A stretch of 64,000 bases of DNA from Ectothiorhodospira sp. BSL-9. GTDB taxonomy: Bacteria; Pseudomonadota; Gammaproteobacteria; Ectothiorhodospirales; Ectothiorhodospiraceae. A program made the position numbers and the translations under genes. The notes below the pieces were generated by a model that saw only the letters and a program-made list of their open reading frames with translations, ran no database searches and was not told where the DNA came from. Shown piece after piece: positions 8,821 to 17,817 of the stretch. Location: assembly GCF_001632845.1 (NCBI RefSeq), contig NZ_CP011994.1, forward strand, positions 3,358,001-3,422,000, written 5' to 3'. Each line of letters begins with the position of its first letter. Position 1 is the stretch's first letter.

Positions 8821-9828
8821 TCAGACCTTGTAGAAATCCCGGTACCAGCGCACGAAGTTTTCCACTCCCTGCTCCACCGGGGTGGCGGGCCGATAGCCCA
8901 CGTCGGCCACCAGGTCCTGCACATCCGCGTAGGTATCCGGTACATCGCCGGGTTGCAGTGGCAGGAGGTTCTTCTCTGCCTTGCGCCCCAGACAATCCTC
9001 CAGCACCTGGATGTAGTGAAGCAGTTCCACCGGTTGATTGTTGCCGATGTTGTAGAGGCGATACGGGGCGAAACTGGTGGCTGAATCCGGGTTGTCGCCG
9101 GACCACTCCGGGTTGGGCTCTGCCACCTTGTCCAGGGTGCGGATCACGCCTTCCACGATGTCGTCGATGTAGGTGAAATCGCGGCGGTGCTGGCCATAGT
9201 TGAAGACATCGATGGGTTTGCCTTCCAGGATATTGCGGGTGAACATGAACAGGGCCATGTCCGGTCGCCCCCAGGGGCCATACACCGTGAAGAAGCGCAG
9301 CCCTGCCGTGGGCAGGCCGTAAAGCGAACTGTAGGTATGTGCCATGAGTTCGTTGGCCTTCTTGCTGGCCGCATACAGGCTCATGGGATGGTCCACGTTA
9401 TCGTGCACCGTGAAGGGCATGGTGGTGTTGGCCCCGTACACGGAACTGGAGGAGGCATACACCAGATGCTCCACCCCGTGGTGCCGACACCCCTCAAGGA
9501 TGTTGATGAACCCTACCAGGTTGGTTTCCACATAGGCGTGGGGGTTCTCCAGGGAATAGCGCACCCCCGCCTGAGCCGCCAGGTTGACCACCCGCTGTGG
9601 CTTGTGACGGGCGAAGGTCTCCTCCATCACGGCCCGATCGGCAATATCGGCCCGCACCTCGGTGAATCCGGCATGGTCCTTGATGCGATCCAGCCGGGCC
9701 AGCTTGAGGTTCACGTCATAGTAGTCGTTGAGGTTATCGACACCGATGACCTCATCTCCCCGATCCAGTAGCCGCATGGCCAGGGCCGAACCGATGAATC
9801 CGGCGGTGCCGGTCACGAGAACCTTCAT
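8821..9828 (-). CDS. NAD-dependent UDP-sugar epimerase (UDP-glucuronate 4-epimerase-like)
   Basis: 335-residue extended short-chain dehydrogenase. The N-terminal Rossmann motif is [11 protein letters not shown], and the catalytic YAASK (Tyr-x3-Lys) lies near residue 152 after [18 protein letters not shown] and the overall length match the UDP-glucuronate/UDP-galacturonate epimerases found in capsule clusters. It should supply a uronic or hexosamine nucleotide sugar to polysaccharide assembly together with the TviB-like dehydrogenase upstream. Exact substrate is inferred. Confidence 0.88.
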   Translation of the reverse strand: MKVLVTGTAGFIGSALAMRLLDRGDEVIGVDNLNDYYDVNLKLARLDRIKDHAGFTEVRADIADRAVMEETFARHKPQRVVNLAAQAGVRYSLENPHAYVETNLVGFINILEGCRHHGVEHLVYASSSSVYGANTTMPFTVHDNVDHPMSLYAASKKANELMAHTYSSLYGLPTAGLRFFTVYGPWGRPDMALFMFTRNILEGKPIDVFNYGQHRRDFTYIDDIVEGVIRTLDKVAEPNPEWSGDNPDSATSFAPYRLYNIGNNQPVELLHYIQVLEDCLGRKAEKNLLPLQPGDVPDTYADVQDLVADVGYRPATPVEQGVENFVRWYRDFYKV

Positions 9829-9888
9829 ATCATCCTGCCTTGGTTGTCAATTTGGGCTGTGCCGTCGCAAACCACCGCTCGCCGTGGC

Positions 9889-11169
9889 TTACAGGCTCCA
9901 GTAGCGAGTGATTTGCGGGATGTCGTCGGGATGCAGGGCTGATTTCACGTCCAGCAACACACCGCCCTCGCTCAGGCGCGTGCAGAGGGCACCCGCCCCA
10001 TCTTCCAGGTAGGCCCGATGGGGTACGGCCAGGATCAGACCGTCCAGTTCCGTGAAGGCATCCAGGTCGACCAGTTCCAGGTCGTATTCATGGCGCGCCT
10101 CTTCCGGGTCGGCCAGGGGATCGTGCACCAGTGGTTCGATACCGAACTGACGCAACTCGCGGATGATGTCCGGCACCCGTGAATTGCGCAGGTCCGGTAC
10201 GTTCTCCTTGAAGGTGAGCCCCAGCACGCCCACACGACCGCGTTTCACCGGGTGATCCTGCTCGATGAGAAGCTTGACGAGGCGCTGGGCGATATAGGCT
10301 CCCATGCCATCGTTGATGCGCCGCCCGGCCAGGATCACCTGGGGGTAGTAACCCACGGCCTTGGCCTTGGCGGTGAGGTAATAGGGGTCCACGCCGATGC
10401 AGTGCCCGCCCACCAGGCCAGGGCTGAAGGGCAGGAAGTTCCACTTGGTGCCCGCCGCCTCCAGGACGTCCTTGGTGCGGATGTCCAGGCGATCGAAGAT
10501 CAATGCCAGCTCGTTCATCAGGGCAATGTTCAGGTCTCGCTGGGTATTCTCGATCACCTTGGCGGCCTCGGCCACCTTGATGGTGGGGGCATTGTGCACG
10601 CCGGCCTCGACAATGCGACCGTAAGCCTCGGCCACCCGGTCCAGCGTTTCCGCGTCCTCGCCAGAGACCACTTTCACGATGCGGGTCAGGGTATGTTCCT
10701 TGTCACCCGGATTGATGCGCTCCGGGGAGTAACCCAGCTTGAAGTCCTCGCCCTGTCGCAGACCGGACACCCGGGCCAGAATGGGACCGCAGATCTCCTC
10801 GGTCACGCCCGGATATACGGTGGATTCAAATACCACCACGGCGCCGGGAGTGAGCATCTGCCCCACGGTCTCACAGGCCTTCATCACCGGGGTGAGGTCC
10901 GGCTGGCGGTTTTCGTCGATGGGGGTGGGCACGGTCACCACGAAGAAGGTGCAGCCCTTGAGATCGGCCGGGTCCCGCGTGTAGAGCAGATCGTGCTCCG
11001 CCAATTCCTCGGGCGTGACCTCAGCGGTATAGTCGTGCCCTTCCCTGAGGGTGTTGATACGCCGTTCGCTGATGTCAAAACCGATGGTGCCAGGATAGTG
11101 GCGGGCGAACCCCAGGGCCACAGGGAGCCCCACATAACCCAGTCCAATGACGCCGATCTTTTCGCTCAT
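9889..11169 (-). CDS. tviB: UDP-N-acetylglucosamine 6-dehydrogenase-like (TviB family)
   Basis: 426-residue nucleotide-sugar dehydrogenase oxidising C6 of a UDP-hexosamine to the uronate. The NAD-binding GLGYVGLPVA is at the N terminus, and the catalytic Cys is in GVDPYYL-preceding GGHCIG. The C-terminal UDP-binding domain begins around residue 320. The frame extends upstream to 11262, but the ATG at 11169 starts the conserved MSEKIGVIGLG and has AAGGA upstream. Together with the epimerase it resembles the tviB-tviC pair of Vi-type or O-antigen clusters; glycosyltransferases are not adjacent. Confidence 0.88.
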   Translation of the reverse strand: MSEKIGVIGLGYVGLPVALGFARHYPGTIGFDISERRINTLREGHDYTAEVTPEELAEHDLLYTRDPADLKGCTFFVVTVPTPIDENRQPDLTPVMKACETVGQMLTPGAVVVFESTVYPGVTEEICGPILARVSGLRQGEDFKLGYSPERINPGDKEHTLTRIVKVVSGEDAETLDRVAEAYGRIVEAGVHNAPTIKVAEAAKVIENTQRDLNIALMNELALIFDRLDIRTKDVLEAAGTKWNFLPFSPGLVGGHCIGVDPYYLTAKAKAVGYYPQVILAGRRINDGMGAYIAQRLVKLLIEQDHPVKRGRVGVLGLTFKENVPDLRNSRVPDIIRELRQFGIEPLVHDPLADPEEARHEYDLELVDLDAFTELDGLILAVPHRAYLEDGAGALCTRLSEGGVLLDVKSALHPDDIPQITRYWSL

Positions 11170-11352
11170 GAGAGCATCCTTCCAGGCCGTTTCCTCGATG
11201 CCGGAAAGATACCGCAAATGCCGGAGCCGCGCGACCTCGCACCACCGCCCGGCAACCCGCACTTTCGGGCTCCCGGGATCTTGGCTATTCTATATGACCC
11301 TTGAGCCGGCCCCTGCCAACGCAGGCATACCCTCATCGTCCCGGCCCATCAT

Positions 11353-11429
11353 GCCCCGGTAGCTCAGCTGGATAGAGCGTCCCCCTCCTAAGGGGAAGGT
11401 CGCAGGTTCGAACCCTGCCCGGGGCGCCA
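11353..11429 (+). tRNA. tRNA-Arg (CCU anticodon)
   Basis: A 77-base cloverleaf. The acceptor arms GCCCCGG and CCGGGGC pair perfectly, the D arm is GCTC-AGCTGGATA-GAGC, the anticodon stem TCCCC/GGGGA encloses CTCCTAA with anticodon CCT, the T arm is GCAGG-TTCGAAC-CCTGC, and the CCA end is encoded. It reads AGG codons. Confidence 0.97.
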
Positions 11430-11469
11430 TTCTTTCAGGCAGCCACCCTGCCCCATCATGGAGGTTTCA

Positions 11470-12006
11470 ATGTCCAACCATAGCCCGCAGTCACGCATCC
11501 CCGGAATACACCGCCTTGCCCTGGTATCCGGTTTGGCCGCCATGGCCCTGCTGATGCTGCCATGGGGCGCAAGTGCCAACGAGCCCACCCGCACCACGCA
11601 CCAGGACTGGCAAAGCGTATGCCTGGAGGTTGAGGGTACCGAGCGTTGCCAGATTCAGCAGACCCTGGAGATGGATGGTGCCGAAGGGCGCGGGCCCGCC
11701 ATGCAGGTGAACATCCGCGACATGCGCGATGGCACCCGCATCATCGAGGTGTTGCTGCCCCTGGGGCTGGATCTGCGGGCGGGTATTGTCATGCAGGTGG
11801 ACGACGGTGACGAATACAACGCGCCGTTTCTTACCTGCTTCGAACAAGGATGCCTCACGGCACGCACGCTGGACCCGGAACTGGAAGAGGCCATGCGCGC
11901 GGGAACCAACATGCGGGTGGGTTTCCGGCCCTTCAACAGCGAGCAGATCCTCGTGGCCGATGTCTCTCTGATGGGCTTCACGGCGGCCAGTCGCGAGATC
12001 AAGTAA
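11470..12006 (+). CDS. invasion-associated locus B (IalB) family exported protein
   Basis: 178-residue predicted periplasmic protein. A signal peptide with hydrophobic core [21 protein letters not shown] ends near residue 36. The mature part has the IalB-family features [16 protein letters not shown] and [12 protein letters not shown] with four cysteines likely in two disulfides. GGAGG sits 6 bases before the ATG at 11470, so that start is preferred over the in-frame ATG at 11458. Function outside Bartonella is not established. Confidence 0.82.
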   Translation: MSNHSPQSRIPGIHRLALVSGLAAMALLMLPWGASANEPTRTTHQDWQSVCLEVEGTERCQIQQTLEMDGAEGRGPAMQVNIRDMRDGTRIIEVLLPLGLDLRAGIVMQVDDGDEYNAPFLTCFEQGCLTARTLDPELEEAMRAGTNMRVGFRPFNSEQILVADVSLMGFTAASREIK

Positions 12007-12158
12007 GACATCACCCCAGTGAAAGAAATCGTAGACGCTGGGTGCTGCATCGCAATAAAGTGTGGCATTGGGGCCGCCCAGTGGGCTGGTCGCGAAACAC
12101 AGATCAGGGGCCCAGCCCCGAGACCAATCATCCGAACAACGGACGACGAGGACAATCC

Positions 12159-13457
12159 ATGACATCCCGTACCGTCACGGTTATCGATAACGCCACCGGC
12201 AAACAGGTGGAACTGCCCGTACTTGAGGGCACTCAGGGCCCCGCCACCGTGGACATCCGGCCACTGTCCAAGGAATTGGGCTATTTCACCTATGACCCGG
12301 GCTTCATGTCCACGGCCAGCTGCCGCAGCGATATCACCTATATCGATGGCGATCAGGGCATCCTCATGTACCGGGGGTACCCCATCGAGCAACTCGCCGA
12401 ACACAGCAGCTACCTGGAGACCAGCTACCTGCTGCTCTACGGTGAACTGCCCACCGCCACCGAGCTGGAAACCTTCACCCGCATCATCCAGAAGCATTCC
12501 ATGCCCCACCAGGCGATCCGTCGTTTCTATGACGGCTTCCGGCACGATGCTCACCCGATGGCCATCATGGTGGGTGTGTTCGGAGCCCTGTCGGCCTTCT
12601 TCCACGACACCACCGATGTGCACAACCCGCGCCACCGGGAGATCGCCGCCCATCGGATGATCTCCAAGATGCCCACCATCGCCGCCTGGTCCTACAAATA
12701 TGCCGTCGGCCAGCCCTTCCTGTATCCCGACAACGAACTGGGCTATTCGGAAAACTTCCTGCGCATGATGTTCGGGGTGCCCACAGAGCGTTATGAGCCC
12801 AACCCGGTGTTCGCCAAGGCGCTGGACCTGATCCTGATCCTGCACGCCGATCACGAGCAGAACGCCTCCACCTCCACGGTACGCCTCTCCGGCAGTTCCG
12901 AGGCCAACCCCTTTGCTGCCGTCTCCGCTGGCATCGCCTCCCTCTGGGGCCCGCTGCATGGTGGTGCCAACGAGAAGGTGGTGCGGATGCTCGAATCCAT
13001 CGTCGACAGTGGCCAGTCGGTGGAGTACTTCGTCAATCGTGCCAAGGACAAGGACGACTCCTTCCGCCTGATGGGCTTCGGCCACCGGGTGTACAAGAAC
13101 TACGACCCCCGCGCCACGATCATCCGCAAGATGTGTCACGAGCTGTTACGGGAGATGGGCGCGGACAACGAACCCCTGTTCGAGGTGGCCATGGAACTGG
13201 AACGCATCGCCATGGAGGACGACTACTTCAAGGAACGCAAGCTCTACCCCAACGTGGACTTCTACTCGGGCCTGATCCTGCGTGCCATGGGCATCCCGCT
13301 GAACATGTTCACCGCCATCTTCGCCCTGGCCCGCATGGTGGGCTGGAATGCCCACTGGTGCGAGATGATGCAGGACCCCGAATCCCGCATTGGGCGTCCC
13401 CGCCAGTTGTACACCGGCGCTGCCACCCGGGACTACGTGCCCATTGAGAAGCGCTGA
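12159..13457 (+). CDS. gltA: citrate synthase (type II)
   Basis: 432-residue hexameric-type citrate synthase condensing acetyl-CoA and oxaloacetate in the TCA cycle. Catalytic segments include [22 protein letters not shown] and [14 protein letters not shown], and the C-terminal RPRQLYTG signature is intact. The start is ATG 12159 ([10 protein letters not shown]) with a GAGGA ribosome site. The frame extends upstream without support. Confidence 0.96.
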   Translation: MTSRTVTVIDNATGKQVELPVLEGTQGPATVDIRPLSKELGYFTYDPGFMSTASCRSDITYIDGDQGILMYRGYPIEQLAEHSSYLETSYLLLYGELPTATELETFTRIIQKHSMPHQAIRRFYDGFRHDAHPMAIMVGVFGALSAFFHDTTDVHNPRHREIAAHRMISKMPTIAAWSYKYAVGQPFLYPDNELGYSENFLRMMFGVPTERYEPNPVFAKALDLILILHADHEQNASTSTVRLSGSSEANPFAAVSAGIASLWGPLHGGANEKVVRMLESIVDSGQSVEYFVNRAKDKDDSFRLMGFGHRVYKNYDPRATIIRKMCHELLREMGADNEPLFEVAMELERIAMEDDYFKERKLYPNVDFYSGLILRAMGIPLNMFTAIFALARMVGWNAHWCEMMQDPESRIGRPRQLYTGAATRDYVPIEKR

Positions 13458-13505
13458 GCGTATCACTATATTAGGAGACCCTAAATCAACGGAGAGGGAA
13501 GCACC

Positions 13506-13706
13506 ATGACGATTGATCGCGCAGTACTGGCATTTGCCGGTAGCATGATTCTGCTCAGCCTGCTGCTGTCGCTGCTCAGCCCCCTGTGGCTGTGGCTCAC
13601 CGCATTTGTGGGTCTCAACCTGCTGCAATCGGCCTTCACCGGGTTCTGCCCGCTGGCCATCGTGCTGAAGAAATTCGGCATGAAACCGGGCGAAGCCTTC
13701 AGCTGA
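13506..13706 (+). CDS. DUF2892 small membrane protein (YgaP-like)
   Basis: 66-residue protein with two closely spaced membrane segments around [20 protein letters not shown] and the family signature [15 protein letters not shown]. In YgaP a similar domain anchors a rhodanese; here it stands alone. GGAGAGGG lies 7 bases upstream of the ATG. The nearby metallo-beta-lactamase-fold gene at 13866 may be functionally linked in sulfur chemistry, which is inference. Confidence 0.85.
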   Translation: MTIDRAVLAFAGSMILLSLLLSLLSPLWLWLTAFVGLNLLQSAFTGFCPLAIVLKKFGMKPGEAFS

Positions 13707-13799
13707 TGCCGGCCCGGCTCATGCCATGCCCGCGGATCCCAAGTGGCGAGCCCCTGGCGTGAGTCCCCCTCTTCACCATTGGGGGTGAACTGACTTGCT

Positions 13800-13825
13800 G
13801 CCCCTTCCCGTTATCGGGAAGGGGC
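13800..13825 (+). terminator. stable hairpin after DUF2892 gene
   Basis: GCCCCTTCCCG and CGGGAAGGGGC form an 11-bp perfect stem with a TTAT loop. No T run follows, so it may be an mRNA-stabilising or weak termination structure rather than a classical intrinsic terminator. Confidence 0.5.
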
Positions 13826-13865
13826 ATGGTCCTAGACCCGTGCCCTTGCCTTCTGGAGGACCTTC

Positions 13866-14567
13866 ATGACCGCATCCCCCACCCACGTCGTCCATACCCT
13901 GCAACTGGGCCCCATGGATAACTTCATTTACCTGGTGGAAGACCAGGCCTCCCGTCAGGCGGCCATTGTCGATCCGGCCTGGGAAGTGGATGAGGCTCTG
14001 GAACGCGCCCGATCACTGGGCCTTGAGATCACCCACATTCTGCTCACACACACCCATCAGGACCACATCAACGGCCTGGACGAGGTGCGTGCGCAGACCG
14101 GGGCCGAAGTACACCTGCTCCAGGCCGAGGCCGATTACTGGGGACAGGCACCGGCGGACGCCGTGCTGCACAACGATGGCGACGAGATTCATCTGGGCGA
14201 TACCTTGATCCGCGTGCTACACACACCGGGACACACCCCGGGCGGCACCTGTTACCACCTGGGTGATGACCTGATCACCGGAGACACCCTGTTTGTGTAC
14301 GGTTGCGGCCGCTGCGACCTAAAGCAGGGAGACCCCAGAGCGATGCTCCGTTCCCTGAAGCGATTGCGGGACGAGCTTCCGGGTCGAACGGTCATCCATC
14401 CCGGACATGACTATGGCGTGCAGCCCACCTCCACCCTGGCGGAACAGGCCCGGGGAAACCCCTTCATGCATTTCGAGGAGGAGGCAGCCTTCGTGCATTA
14501 CCGCATGGAGGAACATGACCGGGTGCGCAGTGGCCCGTATGGGCCGGAGAAGCCCCCCACAGGGTAA
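13866..14567 (+). CDS. metallo-beta-lactamase-fold hydrolase (glyoxalase II-like)
   Basis: 233-residue metal hydrolase. Metal ligands are visible in THTHQDHING, TPGHTPGG, TGDTLFV and HPGHDYG. GCGRCDL after the third motif resembles the persulfide-dioxygenase/glyoxalase II group, but the length and missing C-terminal glyoxalase II domain leave the substrate open. A typical GGAGG ribosome site precedes the ATG. It converges on nifM. Confidence 0.85.
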   Translation: MTASPTHVVHTLQLGPMDNFIYLVEDQASRQAAIVDPAWEVDEALERARSLGLEITHILLTHTHQDHINGLDEVRAQTGAEVHLLQAEADYWGQAPADAVLHNDGDEIHLGDTLIRVLHTPGHTPGGTCYHLGDDLITGDTLFVYGCGRCDLKQGDPRAMLRSLKRLRDELPGRTVIHPGHDYGVQPTSTLAEQARGNPFMHFEEEAAFVHYRMEEHDRVRSGPYGPEKPPTG

Positions 14568-14583
14568 GGGACGAAGTGCCTTT

Positions 14584-14670
14584 ATGTGGGAGCTGGCCTG
14601 CCGGCGCATCGCTGCGGCAGCACAGCGCGATGTGTGCAGCTCCTTTTCGCGGCCGAGGGCCGCCCCCATG
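14584..14670. repeat. REP-like repeats between convergent genes
   Basis: A unit TGTGGGAGCTGGCCTGCCGG begins at about 14585, and an opposite-facing variant TTTTCGCGGCCGAGGGCCGC begins at about 14644. They are variants of the unit at 5851 and 35820 and occupy the 125-base gap between the hydrolase and nifM. Confidence 0.6.
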
Positions 14671-14692
14671 GTTTTCTGAGGGCATGGGGGTT

Positions 14693-15541
14693 TCAGGGCT
14701 TGAGGCTTTTGAGCCACTCCCGCTGGCAGACGCTGCGGCGACGCTTTTCCAGCTTCTCGCGGATACGCCCTTCCACCTCCGCCAGGGGGATGGTGTGGGC
14801 CGCGTGGATGCCCTCGCATAACAGAATGTGAAGCCCCATCTCTGTCTCGACAATCGGGCTCACCTGCCCCGCCTTCATGTTGAAGAGCGCCTCGTCCAGG
14901 TTGGCAAAGAGGGTGCCCCGGGGCACCTTGCCGATCAGCCCCCCCTTCATGGCACTGGGACACTCCGAGTGACGGGTGGCCTGGACAGCAAACTGGTCCA
15001 CATCCCCGGTCAGGTCATCGGCCAAGGCCTGCAGTCGCTGTCGTGCCCGCTCGCGGGTGTTTTCAGGGTAGTCCGGGTTGATGGTGATCAGGATCTGACG
15101 CACGGTGCGTGATTCGGGCACCTGGAATCGCTCCAGGTGCAGGTAGTAGAAGAGCTTCACATCCACATCGCTGACCTGGGCCGAGCGGTTGGCCACGCGA
15201 TCCAGCATCGCTTCCAGGCGCAGCTCCCGATGCAGCGCCTCCCGGAAGCTGGCCAGGTCGAACCCATGAGCCTCCAGTTCCGCCGCAAAGCCCGCCTCGT
15301 CCGGGTAGCGACCGCGAATCTCCGCCAGGGCATGGTCCAGCGTCTCCTGCGGCACGTGCACATCCGGCGCCTGGTCCGATGCCAGCGCCCGGGCACCGAT
15401 CTCGTAGGCCCGAGCCGAGCGGGCGCGCACAGTCTGTCGCTCTGCCTCATCCAGTTTACCCAGGGGCTTCTCGAAGCTGTCCAGCGCCGTGCGCAGTTCA
15501 ATGTAGGCCAGTTCCGGGCGATGTTCCAGTGTGGGCGTCAT
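14693..15541 (-). CDS. nifM: NifM, nitrogenase-iron-protein maturation isomerase
   Basis: 282-residue PpiC-related protein. NifM is required for maturation of the nitrogenase Fe protein (NifH). The N-terminal NifM-specific helical region is followed by a parvulin-like domain from about residue 140 with SRTVRQILITINPDYPENT and ETEMGLHILLCEGIH. It is the last gene of the nifVWZM unit, 32 bases after nifZ. Confidence 0.9.
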   Translation of the reverse strand: MTPTLEHRPELAYIELRTALDSFEKPLGKLDEAERQTVRARSARAYEIGARALASDQAPDVHVPQETLDHALAEIRGRYPDEAGFAAELEAHGFDLASFREALHRELRLEAMLDRVANRSAQVSDVDVKLFYYLHLERFQVPESRTVRQILITINPDYPENTRERARQRLQALADDLTGDVDQFAVQATRHSECPSAMKGGLIGKVPRGTLFANLDEALFNMKAGQVSPIVETEMGLHILLCEGIHAAHTIPLAEVEGRIREKLEKRRRSVCQREWLKSLKP

Positions 15542-15573
15542 ACAGCCTCCCGCTCAAAATGCTTGATGTCGAT

Positions 15574-16029
15574 TCACGATGTCATGTCTTCCCCCGGGGG
15601 GTCCCCAAGGGCCGATTCCGGGACCTGCAGGACACGCCCCTCAAAATTCACGTGGTACTCCACCCCATCGGGCAGGTCCCGCAGCACCTTGCAGACCTCG
15701 CCCACCACACCGGCCTCCACCACCGGCTGCCCCTTGATGCCAAGCGGCACCCGGGGCGTCACCTTGTCGCGGAACTCGTAGCGGGTGGGCACCCAATGGG
15801 CATCGGCATCCAGCAACTCCTCCTGGCGGCAGCCAACGATACGACCATGCTCCATGAAGTTGACGGTGTAGATGATCTGATCCTGAAGGAATCTGCCCAT
15901 ATCGATCACCACGCCGACACTGCCCCTGGGCACCAGCAGACTCCCCCGGTCCATGCCCGGGTAGCTGCCATCGTTGCGGACCGGGCGCACCACACGCACC
16001 CGTTCACCATATTCATACATGGGCTTCAT
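15574..16029 (-). CDS. nifZ: NifZ
   Basis: 151-residue NifZ, involved in maturation of the second P-cluster pair of the MoFe protein. Recognisable segments are YGERVRVVRPVRNDG, PRGSVGVVIDMGRFLQDQ and VYTVNFMEHGRIVGCR-like sequence; the fold repeats twice (a second copy ends VEYHVNFEGRVLQVPE). Short C-terminal acidic tail. It lies between nifW and nifM. Confidence 0.93.
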   Translation of the reverse strand: MKPMYEYGERVRVVRPVRNDGSYPGMDRGSLLVPRGSVGVVIDMGRFLQDQIIYTVNFMEHGRIVGCRQEELLDADAHWVPTRYEFRDKVTPRVPLGIKGQPVVEAGVVGEVCKVLRDLPDGVEYHVNFEGRVLQVPESALGDPPGEDMTS

Positions 16030-16086
16030 GTGCAGTTCCTTATCCTTGCCATTCCTTGAGACTTGGGCTGGTGCCCATCGATGGGT

Positions 16087-16419
16087 TCACGACTTGCGGC
16101 CGAAGGCCTCGTCCAGGGGCACGTAGGCCACGCCCGGAGGGGGGCGCTGGAACACCTTGAAAACCTTCTCGGTCTGGGCATCGGAGTTCACGAAATCAGT
16201 GTAGGCCTGGGCCAGCAGGCCCCGGTACAGGTCCCTCAAGGCACCGGCATCGCCGGATTCTCCCGGTGTCTGAGCAGCCAGGTAGTCGTGGAAACGCTGC
16301 AGGATATGCAGGCGGTTCACCTTCACCGTGGCCTCATCGTAGGGGATGTCGAAGTACTCCAGAAAATCCTCGGCGGATTCCAGATCCTGGAGGTCGTCTT
16401 GCAGGGTTTCAGCGTTCAT
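16087..16419 (-). CDS. nifW: NifW, nitrogenase-stabilising/protective protein
   Basis: 110-residue NifW. The family motif SAEDFLEYFDIPYDEATVKVNRLHILQRFH-type segment covers residues 14-44, and PGVAYVPLDEAF is near the C terminus. NifW associates with the MoFe protein and protects it or aids assembly. The ATG at 16419 has AGAGGA upstream; the open frame to 16620 overlaps nifV and is not used. Confidence 0.95.
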   Translation of the reverse strand: MNAETLQDDLQDLESAEDFLEYFDIPYDEATVKVNRLHILQRFHDYLAAQTPGESGDAGALRDLYRGLLAQAYTDFVNSDAQTEKVFKVFQRPPPGVAYVPLDEAFGRKS

Positions 16420-16441
16420 GGCGTGATCCTCTTTGGGGGTT

Positions 16442-17611
16442 TCAGGTGAGGGCGTGATGCGCGGTTGATGTGGGGGCGGCGGCCAGGCTATCCAGTTCCT
16501 GATACCACAGCGCCAATTCACGCTCGGTAGGTGCCCGCTTGGTCCGCGAGGCAGCGCTTCGGATTCTGGATAGCAGCAGGGTGGCCTCGGGACGGCCCAG
16601 CGTGATTCCCAGACGTGCATAGGCCTGGATCACCGCACTGCTGCCTGAGTGCTTGCCCAGCACCAGCCGATGCTCCCGGCCCAGTTCCGCCGGGTCCACA
16701 CCCTGGTAATTGGCCGGGTCCTTGAGCAGACCGTCCACATGGATGCCGGCTTCGTGGGTGAAGACGCCCTCGCCTACCAGGCTTTTCTGCCAATGAATGG
16801 GATGGCCGGTGGCGGTTTCCACCAAGTGGGACAAGGTTTGAAAACGACGCAGATCCACGCCGGTCTCGATGCCGTGCAACTGCCGCAGGCCCAGCACCAC
16901 TTCTTCCAGGGCAGCGTTGCCGGCCCGCTCCCCAATGCCGTTGACCGTGGTGTTCACATGGGTGGCCCCTCCCAGGGCAGCGGCCAGACTGTTGGCCGTG
17001 GCCAGTCCCAGATCATCATGGGCATGCATCTCGATTTCCAGGTCCGAAGTGGCCCGAAGCCGGCGCATGCGTTCCAGGACGGTAAAGGGCTCAAGGATGC
17101 CCACGGTGTCGGCAAACCGAAAACGTCGGGCGCCGGCCTGTTGTGCCGTCTCCATCACCCGTGACAGGAAATCCACATCGGCCCGGGAGGCATCCTCCCC
17201 CCCCACGCCTACCTCCAGGCCCAGTTCCAGGGCCTCGGCCACATGGCGCCGGATGCAGTCCAGCACCCACTCCCGACTGCGTCCGAGCTTGCGGGTAATC
17301 TGCTGATCAGACACGGGAATGGACAGATCCACCATATCCACCCCCAGATGGGCGCAGCATTTCAGATCATCGGTGCGCATGCGGCTCCAGACCAGCAGGC
17401 GGGCGTTAAGTCCCAGGCCTGCCAGCAAACGGATGGAGTCGCGTTCCTCGTCCCCCATGGAGGGGATGCCCACCTCCAGTTCCGGCACGCCCAGTTCATC
17501 CAGCCCACGGGCAATGGCAATACGCTCGGCATCGTTGAAGGCAACGCCGGCGGATTGTTCGCCGTCCCGAAGGGTGGTGTCGTCGATGACGATGGCAGGA
17601 GGGTGGCTCAT
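16442..17611 (-). CDS. nifV: homocitrate synthase NifV
   Basis: 389-residue DRE-TIM metallolyase-family enzyme condensing acetyl-CoA and 2-oxoglutarate to homocitrate, the organic ligand of FeMo-co. DDTTLRDGEQSAGVAF starts the barrel, with the HAHDDLGLA metal site and the GERAGNA and FTHEAGIHVDG segments later. First gene of nifVWZM, with its own sigma-54 promoter 38-52 bases upstream. Confidence 0.95.
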   Translation of the reverse strand: MSHPPAIVIDDTTLRDGEQSAGVAFNDAERIAIARGLDELGVPELEVGIPSMGDEERDSIRLLAGLGLNARLLVWSRMRTDDLKCCAHLGVDMVDLSIPVSDQQITRKLGRSREWVLDCIRRHVAEALELGLEVGVGGEDASRADVDFLSRVMETAQQAGARRFRFADTVGILEPFTVLERMRRLRATSDLEIEMHAHDDLGLATANSLAAALGGATHVNTTVNGIGERAGNAALEEVVLGLRQLHGIETGVDLRRFQTLSHLVETATGHPIHWQKSLVGEGVFTHEAGIHVDGLLKDPANYQGVDPAELGREHRLVLGKHSGSSAVIQAYARLGITLGRPEATLLLSRIRSAASRTKRAPTERELALWYQELDSLAAAPTSTAHHALT

Positions 17612-17648
17612 TGGCGGCTCGCTCGGTACAGGTTCCGGGAGGGATACT

Positions 17649-17663
17649 GCGAGTTTCGTGCCA
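17649..17663 (-). promoter_or_regulatory. sigma-54 (-24/-12) promoter of nifV
   Basis: Minus strand TGGCACGAAACTCGC matches TGGCACG-N4-TTGC with one mismatch (second T of the -12 element). It places the transcript start near 17637, 26 bases before the nifV ATG. An IHF-like site with one mismatch lies at 17669-17681 and a NifA site at 17747-17762. Confidence 0.8.
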
Positions 17664-17746
17664 ACTCACATACAGTTGATTTTTAGATACTTTCTAGCCG
17701 GTCGACGGGTATGCCAAGCGTGGTTATGCGACTTCCGGGAGAGGAT

Positions 17747-17762
17747 TGTGGGATTTGCTACA
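17747..17762. promoter_or_regulatory. NifA upstream activator site for nifV
   Basis: TGT-GGGATTTGCT-ACA fits the TGT-N10-ACA consensus exactly and is centred about 117 bases upstream of the predicted nifV start, a usual NifA distance. The region 17612-17817 holds no gene. Confidence 0.75.
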
Positions 17763-17817
17763 TGGTTTGGGGTGAGGGGAAAATCAGTCACGAATCCCCC
17801 CACCCTTTCCACCACCA